A stretch of 64,000 nt of DNA from Dugong dugon. Its lineage: Eukaryota; Chordata; Mammalia; Sirenia; Dugongidae. The position numbers and the translations under genes are program-made. This document shows positions 1-9,999 of the stretch, in pieces. The notes below the pieces were generated by a model, which worked only from the letters and a program-made list of their open reading frames with translations, was not told where the DNA came from and made no database searches. The stretch is from assembly GCA_030035585.1 (NCBI GenBank), contig CM057471.1, forward strand, positions 95,481,819 to 95,545,818, read 5' to 3'. The stretch's first letter is position 1. Every line of letters starts with the position of its first letter.

Positions 1-674
1 GCCCCTACACTCTGCTCCCCACCTCCAAACCTGTTTGTGAGGTTTTGGTATCTGCTCCAGAGCTCTCATGTCTGGACACCTAGGAACATCCCTGAGAAAA
101 AAAAACCCATCCCGGTAGCCCGTGGGATTTTCCCAGTGACAAGCCTCCTTCCAGCTTGGTGGCACCCAGCCCTGGGCTAAACAGCATTAATCACTCAGTG
201 AGTTTTGGTTGATGATAACCTGATACTGGTTTGCATAACTGGATTGCTATGGGGCAGTCCCGAGGCCACCTGTCAGAAGCCATCAGACTGGGATTAGGAG
301 GGAGGAACTGTGAGGCACTATCTCTGTCAGGGACTGGGTTCCCTCCCCACCCCATACTTTTCCCTCTCCCTAGTTCCTTGTCTCAGAGAAGTTAAAGTCC
401 CTGTGCAGGTAAATAGTGTACCTCGCCATTAGCCCAAAACAAAGTGTTTCTAAGAGACGGGGCAAAATCAGGATCAAACTAAGTCAGATTAAAAGAGACT
501 TTTCAGGTTTCTCAACCCAAGACAAGTCCAAGAAGGAAAAGTACATTTAGACAATCCATTAAAAACCTTACGGCATTGCAATAATCCCGCTGTAAAGCTG
601 CCAAGGGAGCAAGGAAAGAGCATGATTTCCATGTACTTGGTCTTAAAATAAACACAGATGAAACTTGGTCTCAC

Positions 675-761
675 CTGGAGAGCGGTGTTGCTGTAGCCCT
701 CAGCTCCCGAGGCCTCCACGCTGTGCAGCTCCAGGAACTCTTTGCTGCCAGTTGGGCTCAT
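675..761 (-). CDS. SLC28A3: Candidate first coding exon, SLC28A3-like (concentrative nucleoside transporter 3)
   Basis: On the minus strand an ATG at 761 (A at -3) opens a 29-codon frame that ends exactly at CAG followed by GTGAGA, a strong splice donor (GT at 674-673). The peptide ends LELHSVEASGAEGYSNTALQ. From family knowledge, the cytoplasmic N-terminus of SLC28A3/CNT3 carries a similar ELxS...AEGYSN...Q stretch just before its first exon boundary, and rodent proteins start upstream of the primate start, as this one would. CNT3 is a plasma-membrane sodium/proton-coupled importer of purine and pyrimidine nucleosides. Only this exon would be in the window; the intron runs through 674-1 and the rest lies off the left edge. 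The identification rests on about 20 residues recalled without a search, so it is moderate at best. The frame continues into the intron to about 489, but that part is not expected to be coding. Confidence 0.5.
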
Positions 762-1429
762 TCTTCTTCAGGATTCCCTCCAGATGTCTGGCCTGGAGGT
801 CCCCGTGCCTGTGAAAACGAGCACTGTGTCTGCTGATGTCAGAATGCCACCTGGCCCTTCTTCAGTTTGGAAGCTTTAGCAATCAATGACTGAGTGACTC
901 GGTCAGACACCTGGCTAGGGCTGGGCAGGAGGCTGGGTGTGTGGAGGCTGCCAGTCAGCTATGGTCAGCTCCACTCAGGCCCGCCCACCTCATTAATCTT
1001 CCTTATTAGTCCCCACAGTTGGCTTTCCATTTTCACTCTGGGGAGAACTCTTGTGGCGCACAATACAGAAAACGACACTTTCTCTATAGCCCTCTGAAAG
1101 AGTGTGTTTCCTGTGGGTGGTGTTTGGGAATGCCCGTGGCAGGAAATATTGGCTGCTATTACGTGACCACATTACTCTGTACGGGGGGTCATGTGAGGTA
1201 CTTCACATACCGTGGTCTTGGTTTATCTTCAGAACGACCTTGTATTGTATTTGGGAAAACTGAGGGGCAAGAATGATAAAGAATTTGCTCTGAGTCATTT
1301 AGGAAAATTGAAGGGCAAGAAAGGTAAGGAATTTGCTCTGAGTCATTTAGCTAATACAGGGGATATGAGAAGTAAAATTTAGGTCTGGTTGATTCTAAAA
1401 CCCTTTTATTACCTCCCTGTCAGGAGACT
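762..1429. other. Possible 5' flank / 5'UTR of the minus-strand exon; otherwise unique DNA
   Basis: No repeat family is recognised here. If the exon at 675-761 is real, this stretch holds its 5'UTR, an upstream exon boundary or its promoter. No TATA box or CpG island is evident. Short open frames at 894-1097 and 1019-1276 show no domain or splice structure. A short imperfect duplication of a gaatttgctctgagtcattt motif occurs around 1280 and 1330. Confidence 0.4.
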
Positions 1430-1591
1430 GGAGCCTTCGTGGTGTACTGGTTAAGAGCTCAGCTGCTAACCAAAAGGTTGGCAGTTCAAATCCACCAGTC
1501 ATTCCTTGGAAACCCTGCGGGGCAGCTCTACTCTGTCCTATAGGGTTGCTATGAGTCAGAATCAACTCAATGACAGTGGGTTTGGTTTTTT
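1430..1591 (+). mobile_element. AfroSINE
   Basis: Sense copy with a tRNA-like head (gagccttcgtggtgtactggttaa), a B-box-like segment (cagttcaaatcc), the central cctgcggggcagctctactctgtcctatagggttgctatgagtcagaatc core, and the gggtttggtttttt tail. These are non-coding elements mobilised by LINE machinery in trans. Confidence 0.9.
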
Positions 1592-1605
1592 AGATCAGCA
1601 CACCA

Positions 1606-1808
1606 GAGTCCCTGGGTAGCACCAATGGTTAAGCACTTTGCTACTGACCAAAAAGGTTGCCTGATGGTTTGAGTCCACCCAGAGGTGTCTTGAAAGAAAG
1701 TCCTGGTGATCTACATCTAAAAAATCACAGCTACTGAAAACTCAATGAAGCACAGCTCTACTTTGACATGGGTTGGAATCAACGAGACTGCAACCGGTTT
1801 GTTTTTTT
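1606..1808 (+). mobile_element. AfroSINE, variant with longer central block
   Basis: Begins gagtccctgggtagcaccaa and carries the cacccagaggtg...gaaagaaagtcctggtgatctac block seen in a second AfroSINE subtype (compare 30874-31079). Ends in a diverged aaccggtttgttttttt tail. It lies 14 bp downstream of the previous copy in the same orientation. Confidence 0.85.
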
Positions 1809-2104
1809 CGATTGGCAGGCCAGGATGCTTTTAAAAAATCCAACCCAGAAACGAAGATATACTGTAGATGAATGAAAGGTGACCAACTGCTCACTTAATA
1901 AAAGGATTCTCAGCTTTATGAAATTAGCTGTAGGTTTCTTTCAAAATCAGGAGTTCCCTTAGTACATTTGACACGAAGTGTTCTATATCTATTAATTATA
2001 ATTTTGTGGTCTGTGTAGAAGCATAGAAAATACTTATGGCAAGTGAAAAACCAGAATTAAAAAATGGAATACTGCATACAGTGAACTAAAGACTAGAAGA
2101 AAAT
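1809..2104. other. No gene seen
   Basis: AT-rich unique sequence between SINE clusters. No ORF of note, no recognised repeat and no RNA gene. Confidence 0.5.
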
Positions 2105-2114
2105 ACCAAATATT

Positions 2115-2309
2115 GTTGCTGTTGTGTGCTCTTAAGTTGATTCCGACTCAAAGCAACCCTATAGGGCAAAGTAGAACTGCCCTAGAGGACTGTAATCTTT
2201 ATGGGAGCAGATTGCCAGGTCTTTTCTCCCTCAGAGATGCTGGGTGGGTTCCCCTTGACCTTTCGGTTAGTGGCTGAGTGCTTAACCATTGCACTACCAG
2301 GGATCCTTT
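2115..2309 (-). mobile_element. AfroSINE with target-site duplication
   Basis: Antisense copy reading gttgattccgactcaaagcaaccctatagg through to gcttaaccattgcactaccagggatcc. A 10-bp direct repeat accaaatatt flanks it at 2105-2114 and 2310-2319, which fixes the boundaries and shows LINE-type insertion. Confidence 0.92.
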
Positions 2310-2324
2310 ACCAAATATTCCATA

Positions 2325-2520
2325 CCCATATCGATCAAGTCGATTCTGACTCAGAGTGACCCTATAGGACAGAGTAGAACTGCCCCATAAAGTTTCCAAA
2401 CTCCCATCTTTATGGAAGCAGATTGCAACATCTTTCTCCCACAGAGCGGCTGATGGGTTCGAACTGCCAAACTTTTGGTTAGCAGGTGAGCACTTTAACC
2501 ACTGTGCCACCAGGGCTCCT
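2325..2520 (-). mobile_element. AfroSINE
   Basis: Antisense copy with the full core (gattctgactcagagtgaccctataggacagag) and head (ccactgtgccaccagggctcct). It sits directly beyond the right target repeat of the previous SINE. Confidence 0.9.
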
Positions 2521-2618
2521 TATTATCATGATATAGGCTGCATACATATATGATGGTTAAAAGCCCACTGGAAACATATTGTCTGAGTTCAAATCCAAAT
2601 TCTACCACTTGCTACAGG

Positions 2619-2700
2619 GGTCAACAAACTATAACTTGAAGGTACAAATCTAGCCTGTTTTTCTATGGCCTGTGAGTTAAGAATGGCTTTTCTGGTTTTT
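2619..2700 (-). mobile_element. hAT-type DNA transposon relic, left part
   Basis: The segment gtcaacaaactataacttgaaggtacaaatctagcctgtttttc matches the terminal portion of a widespread old eutherian non-autonomous hAT element; the continuation is at about 3055-3300. Family name and orientation are from memory and uncertain. Confidence 0.55.
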
Positions 2701-3054
2701 TTTTGTAAATTTTTGTTGTTGTTGTTGAGAATATACACAGCAAAACACACACCAAATCAACAATTTCTACGTGTACAATTCAACAACATTGAATACATCC
2801 TTCATTTGTGCAATCATGTTCACCCTCCTTTTCTGAGTTCTTCCTCCCTCATTAACATAAACTCACTGTCCTCTAAGGTTCCTATCTAATCTTTGAAGTT
2901 GCTGTTGTCAATTTGATCCCATACAGATAGTTCTTAAAAGAGCATACTGCTCAAGGCAGACCTTTTTGCACTGCATAAGCTAAACTATTGTTTGATTTTA
3001 AGATGACTTCAGGGGTATTTTTGGTTTAAGGTTTAAAGATTATCTCAGATGGTT
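2701..3054. mobile_element. Unclassified interspersed repeat inserted in the hAT relic
   Basis: Starts with (GTT)n followed by gagaatatacacagcaaaac, a motif that recurs at 54592-54650 with related text near 44180 and 55050, so it is a dispersed repeat. It interrupts the hAT-type element; similar tggtttttt sequence lies on both sides. The 74-codon frame at 2665-2889 is not a gene. Confidence 0.5.
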
Positions 3055-3300
3055 TTTCCATTTTTAAAACGGGTGAAAAAAATAAAAAGGAAGAATATTT
3101 CATGAAGTGAAAATCATGTGAAATTCAAATTTCAGTGTTCATAAATCATTTTTGTTGGAATGTAAACATGCCCATTCATTTACGTATTGTCTGTCTGTGG
3201 CTGCTTTCACTCCACAATGGCAGAGTTGAATGGTTGCAAATGAAACCGTATGGCTCACTCTATAGCATTCACTACCTGGCCCTTTATAGAAAGCGTGCTG
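3055..3300 (-). mobile_element. hAT-type DNA transposon relic, right part
   Basis: Contains gcccattcatttacgtattgtctgtctgtggctgctttc and gccctttatagaaagc, hallmarks of the same old eutherian element as 2619-2700. Diverged and non-coding. Confidence 0.6.
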
Positions 3301-3790
3301 GAACCAGATATAAAATTTATGAACTCAAGACTCGATCTAGTTTAAGGTTATGAAAGATCGTTACTCTCTAGAGGAAAAGAAAAATCTTCATTCTGCCATT
3401 TTTGGATATCATTAGAGAAACTTGACTCAAATGCCTGACATCCTTGAAGGTATATATATGAACCTTTTAAGATCAAATGACAACACGATGTGTTTTTTTC
3501 CCCTTGGCTGTAGATAAGTTTGGAAAGAGTGCAAACATATTTGAGAGCACATGGAGCACATGATTGTGCAACCAAGGAAGCAGTACAGTGTGGGTTTAAA
3601 AGACACAGTGACCTGCCCTTTCCATTTTCCAACTACAACAGCTAAAAGGAGTAATGGAAACCTAAGCAGAATAAATAGCACATATAACCATGATATTAAA
3701 ATGCAAAATAAGATGGTCATATGCAAAGACATTTTAACTTAAAATGTATATATTTGAAGCCTATGTTATATGATAGAACAGAGTTTTTCT
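3301..3790. other. No gene seen
   Basis: Overlapping short frames occur on both strands, but none has a domain, splice sites or codon structure suggesting a gene. No repeat family is recognised. Confidence 0.45.
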
Positions 3791-3937
3791 TTGCTGTAAT
3801 CTTTACAAAAGCAGATCACCAGGCCTCTCACTTATCATGGTATAGGCTGAATATATATGATGATGATGGGTGGGTTCGAACCACCAACCTTTCTGTTAGC
3901 AGCTAAGCACAAACTGTGTGTGCCACCCAAGGACCTT
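3791..3937 (-). mobile_element. AfroSINE, 5'-truncated or rearranged
   Basis: Contains gctgtaatctttacaaaagcagatcaccagg and gaaccaccaacctttctgttagcagctaagcac...tgccacccaaggacct. A roughly 30-bp stretch near 3830-3865 (atcatggtataggctgaatatatatgatga) interrupts it and resembles 2521-2555. Confidence 0.8.
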
Positions 3938-4517
3938 TTGAAGACTATAGTTAAGAGCTTTTAGAACTAATGAAAATTCAGACACTTTACTTGCAGCATT
4001 AGAATTAATTTAACTTATGGGGCTATCACTTAAGATGATGGCACCTTGGTAGAAGCTATGGCACATTTTGCCCAATTTGGAAATAAAAATTGTGATCAGA
4101 AAATGAAGTGAAAGGACCTTTCGACTGTGCAAGACCACATTGTAAACCATTCTCCAGTATGTAATCATGTAGAATCATTTGTAAGGAATAACTATGTCAA
4201 GGCGCAAGAAATTGTCACTTTTAACTCTGACTCCTCTGAGCTAGAGTATTACACTGTCCTGCAAACTCAGTTTTAAACATTGAAACCATTGTTTAGCAAT
4301 CAAATTGCTGGGGAAGGGGTGGAGGACATTTTAGTCAAATGATTCCTGTATCCTATTCCATTCCCCAAGAGCTGGCTTGTATATGCACAAGCTCATTAAA
4401 CAAACAAAAACCCTCCATATATATCAAGCATATGAAAGTAAAAAAATGTTAAACACATGGTAATAGATTATTTTTCTTGCCTTATGCATGTAGTTCTGTA
4501 GTGAGGCCACTCTTTTT
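3938..4517. other. No gene seen
   Basis: AT-rich sequence with no recognisable repeat or coding exon. Confidence 0.45.
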
Positions 4518-4526
4518 CTTTTGGTG

Positions 4527-4704
4527 GTAACCTGTTGCCTTTGAGTCGATTCTGACTCATAGTGACCATATAGTGACCCTACAGGACAGGGTAGAACTAC
4601 CCTATAGGGTTCCCATGTAGTGGTTGATGGATTTGAACTGCCGACCTATTGGTTAGCAGCTGTAGCTTGCCGTAGCTCTTAACCACTGCGCCACCAAGGC
4701 TCCT
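4527..4704 (-). mobile_element. AfroSINE with target-site duplication
   Basis: Antisense copy flanked by the 9-bp direct repeat cttttggtg at 4518-4526 and 4705-4713. A small internal duplication of the agtgacc..tatagtgaccctac segment is visible near 4560-4580. Confidence 0.92.
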
Positions 4705-4898
4705 CTTTTGGTGAAAGTGTTTCCAAAAGGAGTAAAATGAGTCATTTAAAATTGTGTTAAGAGAATGAAAAGACAGGCCACAGACAAGAAGAAAATATTT
4801 GCAAATCACATATCTGATAAATAATTTGTATTTAAAATATGCAAAGAACTCTTACAACTCAGCAATAAGATAACAAACACCCCAGGTCTGGACATCTT

Positions 4899-5120
4899 CA
4901 CTAAATTGTACATGTAGAAACTTTTGAAATGGTGTAACTTTGGCTATGTATATTTTCACCAAAAAAAAAAAAGTCCTCTAAGGTCGAGAAGGGAGAGTGT
5001 TGACATGTTGTGGTTTTGTTAACCAATGTCATAAAACGATACGTGTACTGACTCATGAGAAACCATTTGTTCTGTAAACCTTCATCTAAAGTACGGTAAA
5101 AAAAATTAAAAAAAAAAAGA
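4899..5120 (+). mobile_element. Short L1 3'-end insertion with target-site duplication
   Basis: A 222-bp 3'UTR-only fragment of the afrotherian L1 lineage (cttcatctaaagtacggtaaaa near its end), 5'-truncated and ending in A-rich sequence. The repeat tctggacatctt occurs on both sides (4887-4898 and 5121-5132). Confidence 0.85.
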
Positions 5121-5556
5121 TCTGGACATCTTATCAAAGAAGATATACAGGTAGCAAATAAAATATGCATTTGAGAAGTGTTCAACATCATATGTCATTA
5201 GAATGGCTAAAATTCAAAATTCTGACATCACCAGATACTGTTGAGGATGTGGGGCAACAGGAACTTTCATCCACACAATGAAATATTATTCAGCAATAAG
5301 GAGAAATGCACTATCAAACTACTAAAAGACATGGAGGAATCATAAATGTGCGTCGTTAAGTGAAAGAAGCCAGTTTGGAAAGGCTACATACTGTATGATT
5401 CCACTTGTATGATATGCTAGAAAAGGTAAAACCCTAGGGATAGTAAAAAGATCAGTGGTTGCCAGGGGTTGGAAATTAGAGGGAAGGATGAATAGGCGGA
5501 GAACAGAGGATTTTTAGGGCAGTGAAACTATTCTGCACAATACTGTAATGGTGGAT

Positions 5557-6527
5557 TGCGGTGCAGTGAATTACTTAATAATATGGCCCTTCTAGCCATA
5601 GTCTTTGTAACTTCCACCAAATGACTGGGTGAGGACTACAGAAATGAGGTGCTTATGGCCCGCCAAGGGGATTCGATTGCTTGCTAATAATGTAAACAAG
5701 GTACACAGCACCCTGGTAGAGGTGCAACTACACAAATAAGGTGTATGGAATGCTAACGAGGGGATTGGCCAGTTTTGCCATCCTGCTAAGCTTAAAACAG
5801 CAGTCAATCCCAGAGCAGAGGATCTCACCACTGTCAAGAAAGAAGAGCCAGGAGTGAAGCGCAACCTTTGGACCTGAGATCCCTGTGCTGAGAAGCACCT
5901 AGAACCAGGAGACTGAGAGAGAGAGAGAGACCGAGAGCGAGAGAGAAACTCTGAAGATAGCGAGAAGCAATGGCAGAGAAATGATGGCAGCAGAGGCAGG
6001 AGACTGGCAGGAGATGGCGTGGTGGGCTCCCTGGCACACACAGAGAGAAAACTGAGCGTCTTTGGGCAGGAGGCTTGCTGGTGGAGTAGGGTGCCTCTGA
6101 GTACTTATCAGCAGAGATAAAAGAGCTTTGTAATACTTCCCTGAGCAGGGCAGAGACCAGGCCAAGAGGCCGAGGATCAGAGAGAGACCTACTTGTGGAC
6201 ATGGCTGAGAAAAGGCTGTCCTGAGCAAAGAACTTTATCCTGCGGGTTCTTGAACCTGAATTGTAACCTGTTACTTCCCTAATAAACCTCATAAATGTCA
6301 GTATGGTCTGTGAGTTCTGTGTGGCTATTTCGATGAATTATTGAACCCAGCAGAGAGGTAATAGTGCCATGGGAGGAATGGTTGGTGTCAGAATCGGTAA
6401 AAAGGCTGGAGAGAGGAGGTATATTTGACCTCTGCCTCATAGGAATCAGCCTTGGGCTGTTGATCTTGATTATCCTTCCCCTTCATGAAGTTAGGAGGTC
6501 AGACACTGCCCCCATGCCATTTTTACA
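5557..6527 (+). mobile_element. LTR-like insertion, about 970 bp (probable endogenous retroviral solo LTR)
   Basis: Begins TG and ends CA, and interrupts an L1 whose sequence resumes exactly on both sides. Flanking 5-mers tggat (5552-5556) and ctgat (6528-6532) are an imperfect duplication. It has an AATAAA at about 6280 and a segment (tttggacctgagatccctgtgctgagaagc) clearly related to the 500-bp LTRs at 25721, 51608 and 62317, so it is a longer diverged relative. Minus-strand frames up to 152 codons are chance frames through purine-rich sequence. No retroviral coding sequence is present. Confidence 0.65.
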
Positions 6528-6604
6528 CTGATACATGACATTATGCATTTGTCAAAATCCATAGAACTGTACAACACAAGGAGTGAACCCTAAGGTAAAC
6601 TATA

Positions 6605-6808
6605 ATCTGTTGCCATTGAGTTAATCCCAACGCATGGCGACCCCATGTGTTATAGAGTAGAACTGAACTCCATGGGGTTTTCTTGGCTGTAATCTTTACG
6701 AAAGCAGATCAGTAGGACTTTCTTCTGCAACATCACTGTGTGGGTTTGAACCACCAACCTTTCTGTTAGTAGCCGAGAGCAAACTGTTTGTGCCACCCAG
6801 GGACCTAT
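6605..6808 (-). mobile_element. AfroSINE with target-site duplication
   Basis: Antisense copy with perfect 10-bp direct repeats gtaaactata at 6595-6604 and 6809-6818, inserted into the old L1 3' end. Confidence 0.93.
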
Positions 6809-7000
6809 GTAAACTATAGGCTTTAGTTAATAATAATGTATCAATATTGGTTCAATCGTAACAAATATACAACACAAATGCAAGATGTTAATAATAGGGA
6901 AAACTGTTAAGGGGAAAAGAAGTAGGTATATGGGAATTCTTTGTACTTTCTACTCAATTTTTCTATAAACCTAAAACTGTTCTAAAAAATAGACAATTTA

Positions 7001-7240
7001 AAATATTGTGCATAACACTTGTCCTTTGTTGAGCATGATGTATTACAGATTACAACATAATTTTTATCTGTTCCCCACTGTCCTCCCCACATCTCCAAGA
7101 ATACTGTGTATTACAGATAACATTTGTCTATACATCTTTCAGTTTAATAAACTAAAAATGTAATCTTAGGAGGTTTGCAGGGCTTAGTATAATTAAACAA
7201 AATCATTTTTTCAGATCAGACAAGAAAAAATGAAAGCATT
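7001..7240. other. No gene seen; pre-insertion flank of the L1 A/B composite
   Basis: AT-rich unique sequence. It ends at gcattaaaaaatac; the complementary strand reads TTTTTT/AATG, a good match to the L1 endonuclease consensus TTTT/AA. Confidence 0.5.
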
Positions 7241-7256
7241 AAAAAATACATTTTGA

Positions 7257-8949
7257 GAGAGGCAAGATGGCGCTCTAGGCAGAAACACCACGCCGTCCCT
7301 CCACAGCAAAGATCCGAAAAACTAAGCCTAACAGAGAATCAACAATCCTGAAACCCTAGAACACCAAATGAAGAGATAAAGAACTCAGCCAAACACCAAA
7401 CGGAGTGAGAATACTAAAAGAGAACGGAGAGCGAGGAGAGACTCAGGCAGAGATTCCTTACCAGCTAACGCAGCGCGGACCCACCATCTTGGATTCCTAT
7501 CGGAGACCAGCAAACGGGAGAGCAGCCTTGCAGAGCATCTGGTCGGAGACAGAACGACCGGTAAACTGCGGTGCGCGCTCTCCCACCACCCACCCCTCTC
7601 CGCCTCAGCTGGGGATCCCCTGCTTTCCGTGGCCAGGGTCCCTGGGCTGGGGGGTGCTGGTGCTTGGATTCCGCGCGCCTGGGCTGGCGGCTTTCTGGGA
7701 GCCGTTTGCTGGCAGCTAGCGAACCTTTCTCTGCCGCCTACCCCTCCTTTTGCCTGGGTGCCTGGTTCCGAGTGCCGTCTCTGCTCTCTCCTGAGGGGCT
7801 GTAGGGCTGCGTGCGGGCGTGTGGCTGTTTCTAGGTCTGGGCTCCCGCGTGGGTGGGATCCTGGGGCCTTTGTTTGTTCGCCCCTCTGCTTTCCGTGGCC
7901 GGAGTCCCTGAGCTGGGGGGCGCCGGTGCTTGGATTCCGCGCGCCCGGGCGGGGGGCTTTCTGGGAGCCGTTTGCCGGCCGCTAGTGAGCCTTTTTCTGC
8001 CGCCTCCCCCTCCTTTTGCCTGGGTGCCTGGTTCCGAGTGCCGTCTCTGCTCTCTCCTGCGGGGCTGTAGGGCTGCGTTCGGGCGTGTGGCTGTTTCCAG
8101 GTCTGGGCTCCCGCGCGGGTGGGATCCTGGGGCCTTTGTTCGTTCGCCCCTCTGCTTCCCGTGGCCACGGTCACTTAACCCCGAGACTACCGGCTTCTTG
8201 GAATTCACGCCCCTGAGTGGGGGCTCTCTGGGTCCCATTTGTAGGCACTGACTGCTGGTGTTGCCCTTTTTTTTTTTTCTCTCAATTTTATTTTTCTTCC
8301 TTTTTTGATTAGTTTTGTCATCTTTTACCTCTTTTTCTCTTTTGTCTTTCTTCATTGCTTAATTTCTTGTCTCTCTATCTCTTCCTTCTCTTTCTGATCC
8401 CTGAATTCCAGGCGATGTATGCCTCTGTACCTTCTGGCCAGGCTGAGCTGTGAAAATTGAGACCGACTCCCCCAGACCTCATAGCTGCATCGGTGGGATC
8501 CCTGGGAACTTTGCAGTTCTTTAACTTTTCTCATTTTTATTTGGTCATTCTTTCCTTTTCTTTCTCTTCCCCCTTCTGGTTTCCTCCATCCCATAGTCTC
8601 TCATCTGTACATTCCAACGACAAGCTCCCCTAGCATTCTTTTATGTTTGTATGCTTTTTGCTCCTCCTACTCTCTCCTCTCTCCCATATCCAGCTTAGCT
8701 TCACACATAACCATCTTCCCGCTGCACCCTACCTACCTGCACCGTGCACTAGACATCACATCACCAAGCGGTGCAGGCACGCCCTATTGGAACCTGCCCA
8801 GCACTGACTACCGACCGTCCTGGTGGCTGCGGTGAGTGCCACAAGCAACCCATCCCAGTGGCTCCTCCTCAACTAGATCTGCCCAGCTATACCACAAGAA
8901 CGAAAAAAAAAAATATCTACAATCAATAAACGAGAGAAATATCTACTGA
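7257..8949 (+). promoter_or_regulatory. L1 copy A 5'UTR / internal promoter with two 266-bp monomers
   Basis: Starts gagaggcaagatggcgctc; CAAGATGGCGC at 7263-7273 matches a YY1 site, placed as in the human L1 promoter. The region at 7560-8200 is GC- and CpG-rich and made of tandem monomers: 7622-7887 and 7888-8153, each beginning gcttt(t/c)ccgtggcc, then a partial third from 8154. The exact 266-bp period recalls rodent L1 monomer promoters. The older L1s in this window (C, D, E) have an unrelated 5'UTR. The downstream part is pyrimidine-rich (8265-8400). Confidence 0.85.
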
Positions 8950-9999
8950 ATGCCCCGAAAACAGCAAACAATATCAAAACATTTACAAAAACAAGACAAG
9001 ATGGCTCCAATAGGCATCCAAATTAAAACACCAGATAACTCTCCTGTGGAAGAAAATGCACTAGAAGTACCTGATACGGAACTCAAATCATTAATACTCG
9101 GAATTTTCCAAGAACTGAGGCAAAAAGCTGACAAACATGAGGAAAAAATAGACAAATTTATGGAAAATACAGACAAAAAATTGGAAGAATTCAGGAAGAT
9201 GATGCAAGAACAAAATGCCAAAATAAATTCACAACTCGAAATTATACAAAAACAACAATTAGAAATCCAAAAGATAAACAACAAGATTTCAGAAATGGAC
9301 GGTGTCATACAAGGGCTGAGAAGTAGATTTGAAACCATGGAAGACAGGATCAGTGGAACTGAAGACAAACACTTGGATACAACTCTGTTTCAGGAAAACT
9401 CAGAAAAAAGAACAAAGAAAAATGAAGAGACCCTGAGAGTTATGTGGGACACAATTAAAAGCAAAAACTTACGAGTGATTGGCATACCAGAACAGGGGAA
9501 GAAAACAGAAAACACAGAGAGGATCATTGAGGAACTGCTGACAGAAAACTTTCCCAATATCATGAAAGATGAAAAGCTGGTCATCCAAGAAGCTCAACGA
9601 ACCCCATATAGAATAGACCCCAAAAGAAAATCACCAAGACATATCATATTCACACTCGCTAAAACTAAAGACAAACAAAGAATCCTGAGAGCAGCTCGGG
9701 AAAAACAAGAAGTCACATACAGAGGAGAAACAATAAGACTAAGCTCAGATTATTCAGCAGAAACCATGCAGGCAAGAAGGCAATGGGATGACATATATAA
9801 AATCTTGAAAGAAAAAAATTGTCAGCCAAGAATAATATATCCTGCAAAACTCTCATTCAGATTTGATGGTGAAATTAGGTCATTTCCAGATAAACAGAAA
9901 CTAAAGGAATATGCAAAAGTCAAACCAAACTTACAAGAATTATTAAAGGGAGTTCTTCGATCTGAGGACAAACAGCTTAAGCCCTCAGGCAGGACCTAA
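8950..9999 (+). CDS. L1-ORF1: L1 ORF1 protein (copy A), intact
   Basis: 349-residue RNA-binding chaperone that coats L1 RNA in the cytoplasmic ribonucleoprotein; human ORF1p is 338 residues. A lysine/glutamate-rich heptad region at about residues 45-140 (ELRQKADKHEEKIDKFMENT onward) is the trimerising coiled coil. The RRM-like domain begins near residue 160 and includes NLRVIGIPE (from residue 173). The C-terminal domain includes REK at 250-252 followed by TYRGETIRLSSDYSAETMQA and a conserved PAKLSF segment. The ATG at 8950 is the first in frame after the A-rich 5'UTR end. Translation of ORF1 is expected to be cap-dependent. No frameshift or stop is present. The second L1 copy (B) lacks ORF1. 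Confidence 0.95.
   Translation: MPRKQQTISKHLQKQDKMAPIGIQIKTPDNSPVEENALEVPDTELKSLILGIFQELRQKADKHEEKIDKFMENTDKKLEEFRKMMQEQNAKINSQLEIIQKQQLEIQKINNKISEMDGVIQGLRSRFETMEDRISGTEDKHLDTTLFQENSEKRTKKNEETLRVMWDTIKSKNLRVIGIPEQGKKTENTERIIEELLTENFPNIMKDEKLVIQEAQRTPYRIDPKRKSPRHIIFTLAKTKDKQRILRAAREKQEVTYRGETIRLSSDYSAETMQARRQWDDIYKILKEKNCQPRIIYPAKLSFRFDGEIRSFPDKQKLKEYAKVKPNLQELLKGVLRSEDKQLKPSGRT

Larger units (their letters stand above)
4765..7000 (+). mobile_element. Old L1 3' portion (L1MA-like), split by three insertions
   Basis: Host L1 sequence is visible at 4765-4898 (the gcaaatcacatatctgataa region near the ORF2 C-terminus), 5121-5556 (ORF2 C-terminus to 3'UTR), 6528-6604 and 6809-7000 (ctcaatttttctataaacctaaaactgttctaaaaaat, a typical mammalian L1 3' end). 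The pieces rejoin in order across three later insertions: an L1 3' fragment (4899-5120), an LTR (5557-6527) and an AfroSINE (6605-6808). Not coding. Confidence 0.8.

Noticed and set aside
1430-1510. tRNA-like head with A and B box similarity
   Set aside because: It belongs to an AfroSINE, as do all similar segments in the window; no intact tRNA cloverleaf was found.
5592-6292. Minus-strand open frames of 109-152 codons
   Set aside because: They run antisense through the purine-rich LTR-like insertion (gagagagaga tract near 5910-5945) and overlap one another in different frames, with no domain.
7622-8165. CRISPR-like direct repeats
   Set aside because: The repeat units are long, contiguous L1 promoter monomers in a mammalian genome, without spacers.
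7405-8251. Plus-strand frames of 66-132 codons in the L1 5'UTR
   Set aside because: They follow the GC-rich 266-bp monomers; because 266 is not a multiple of three, the repeated peptide changes frame between units. No evidence of coding.
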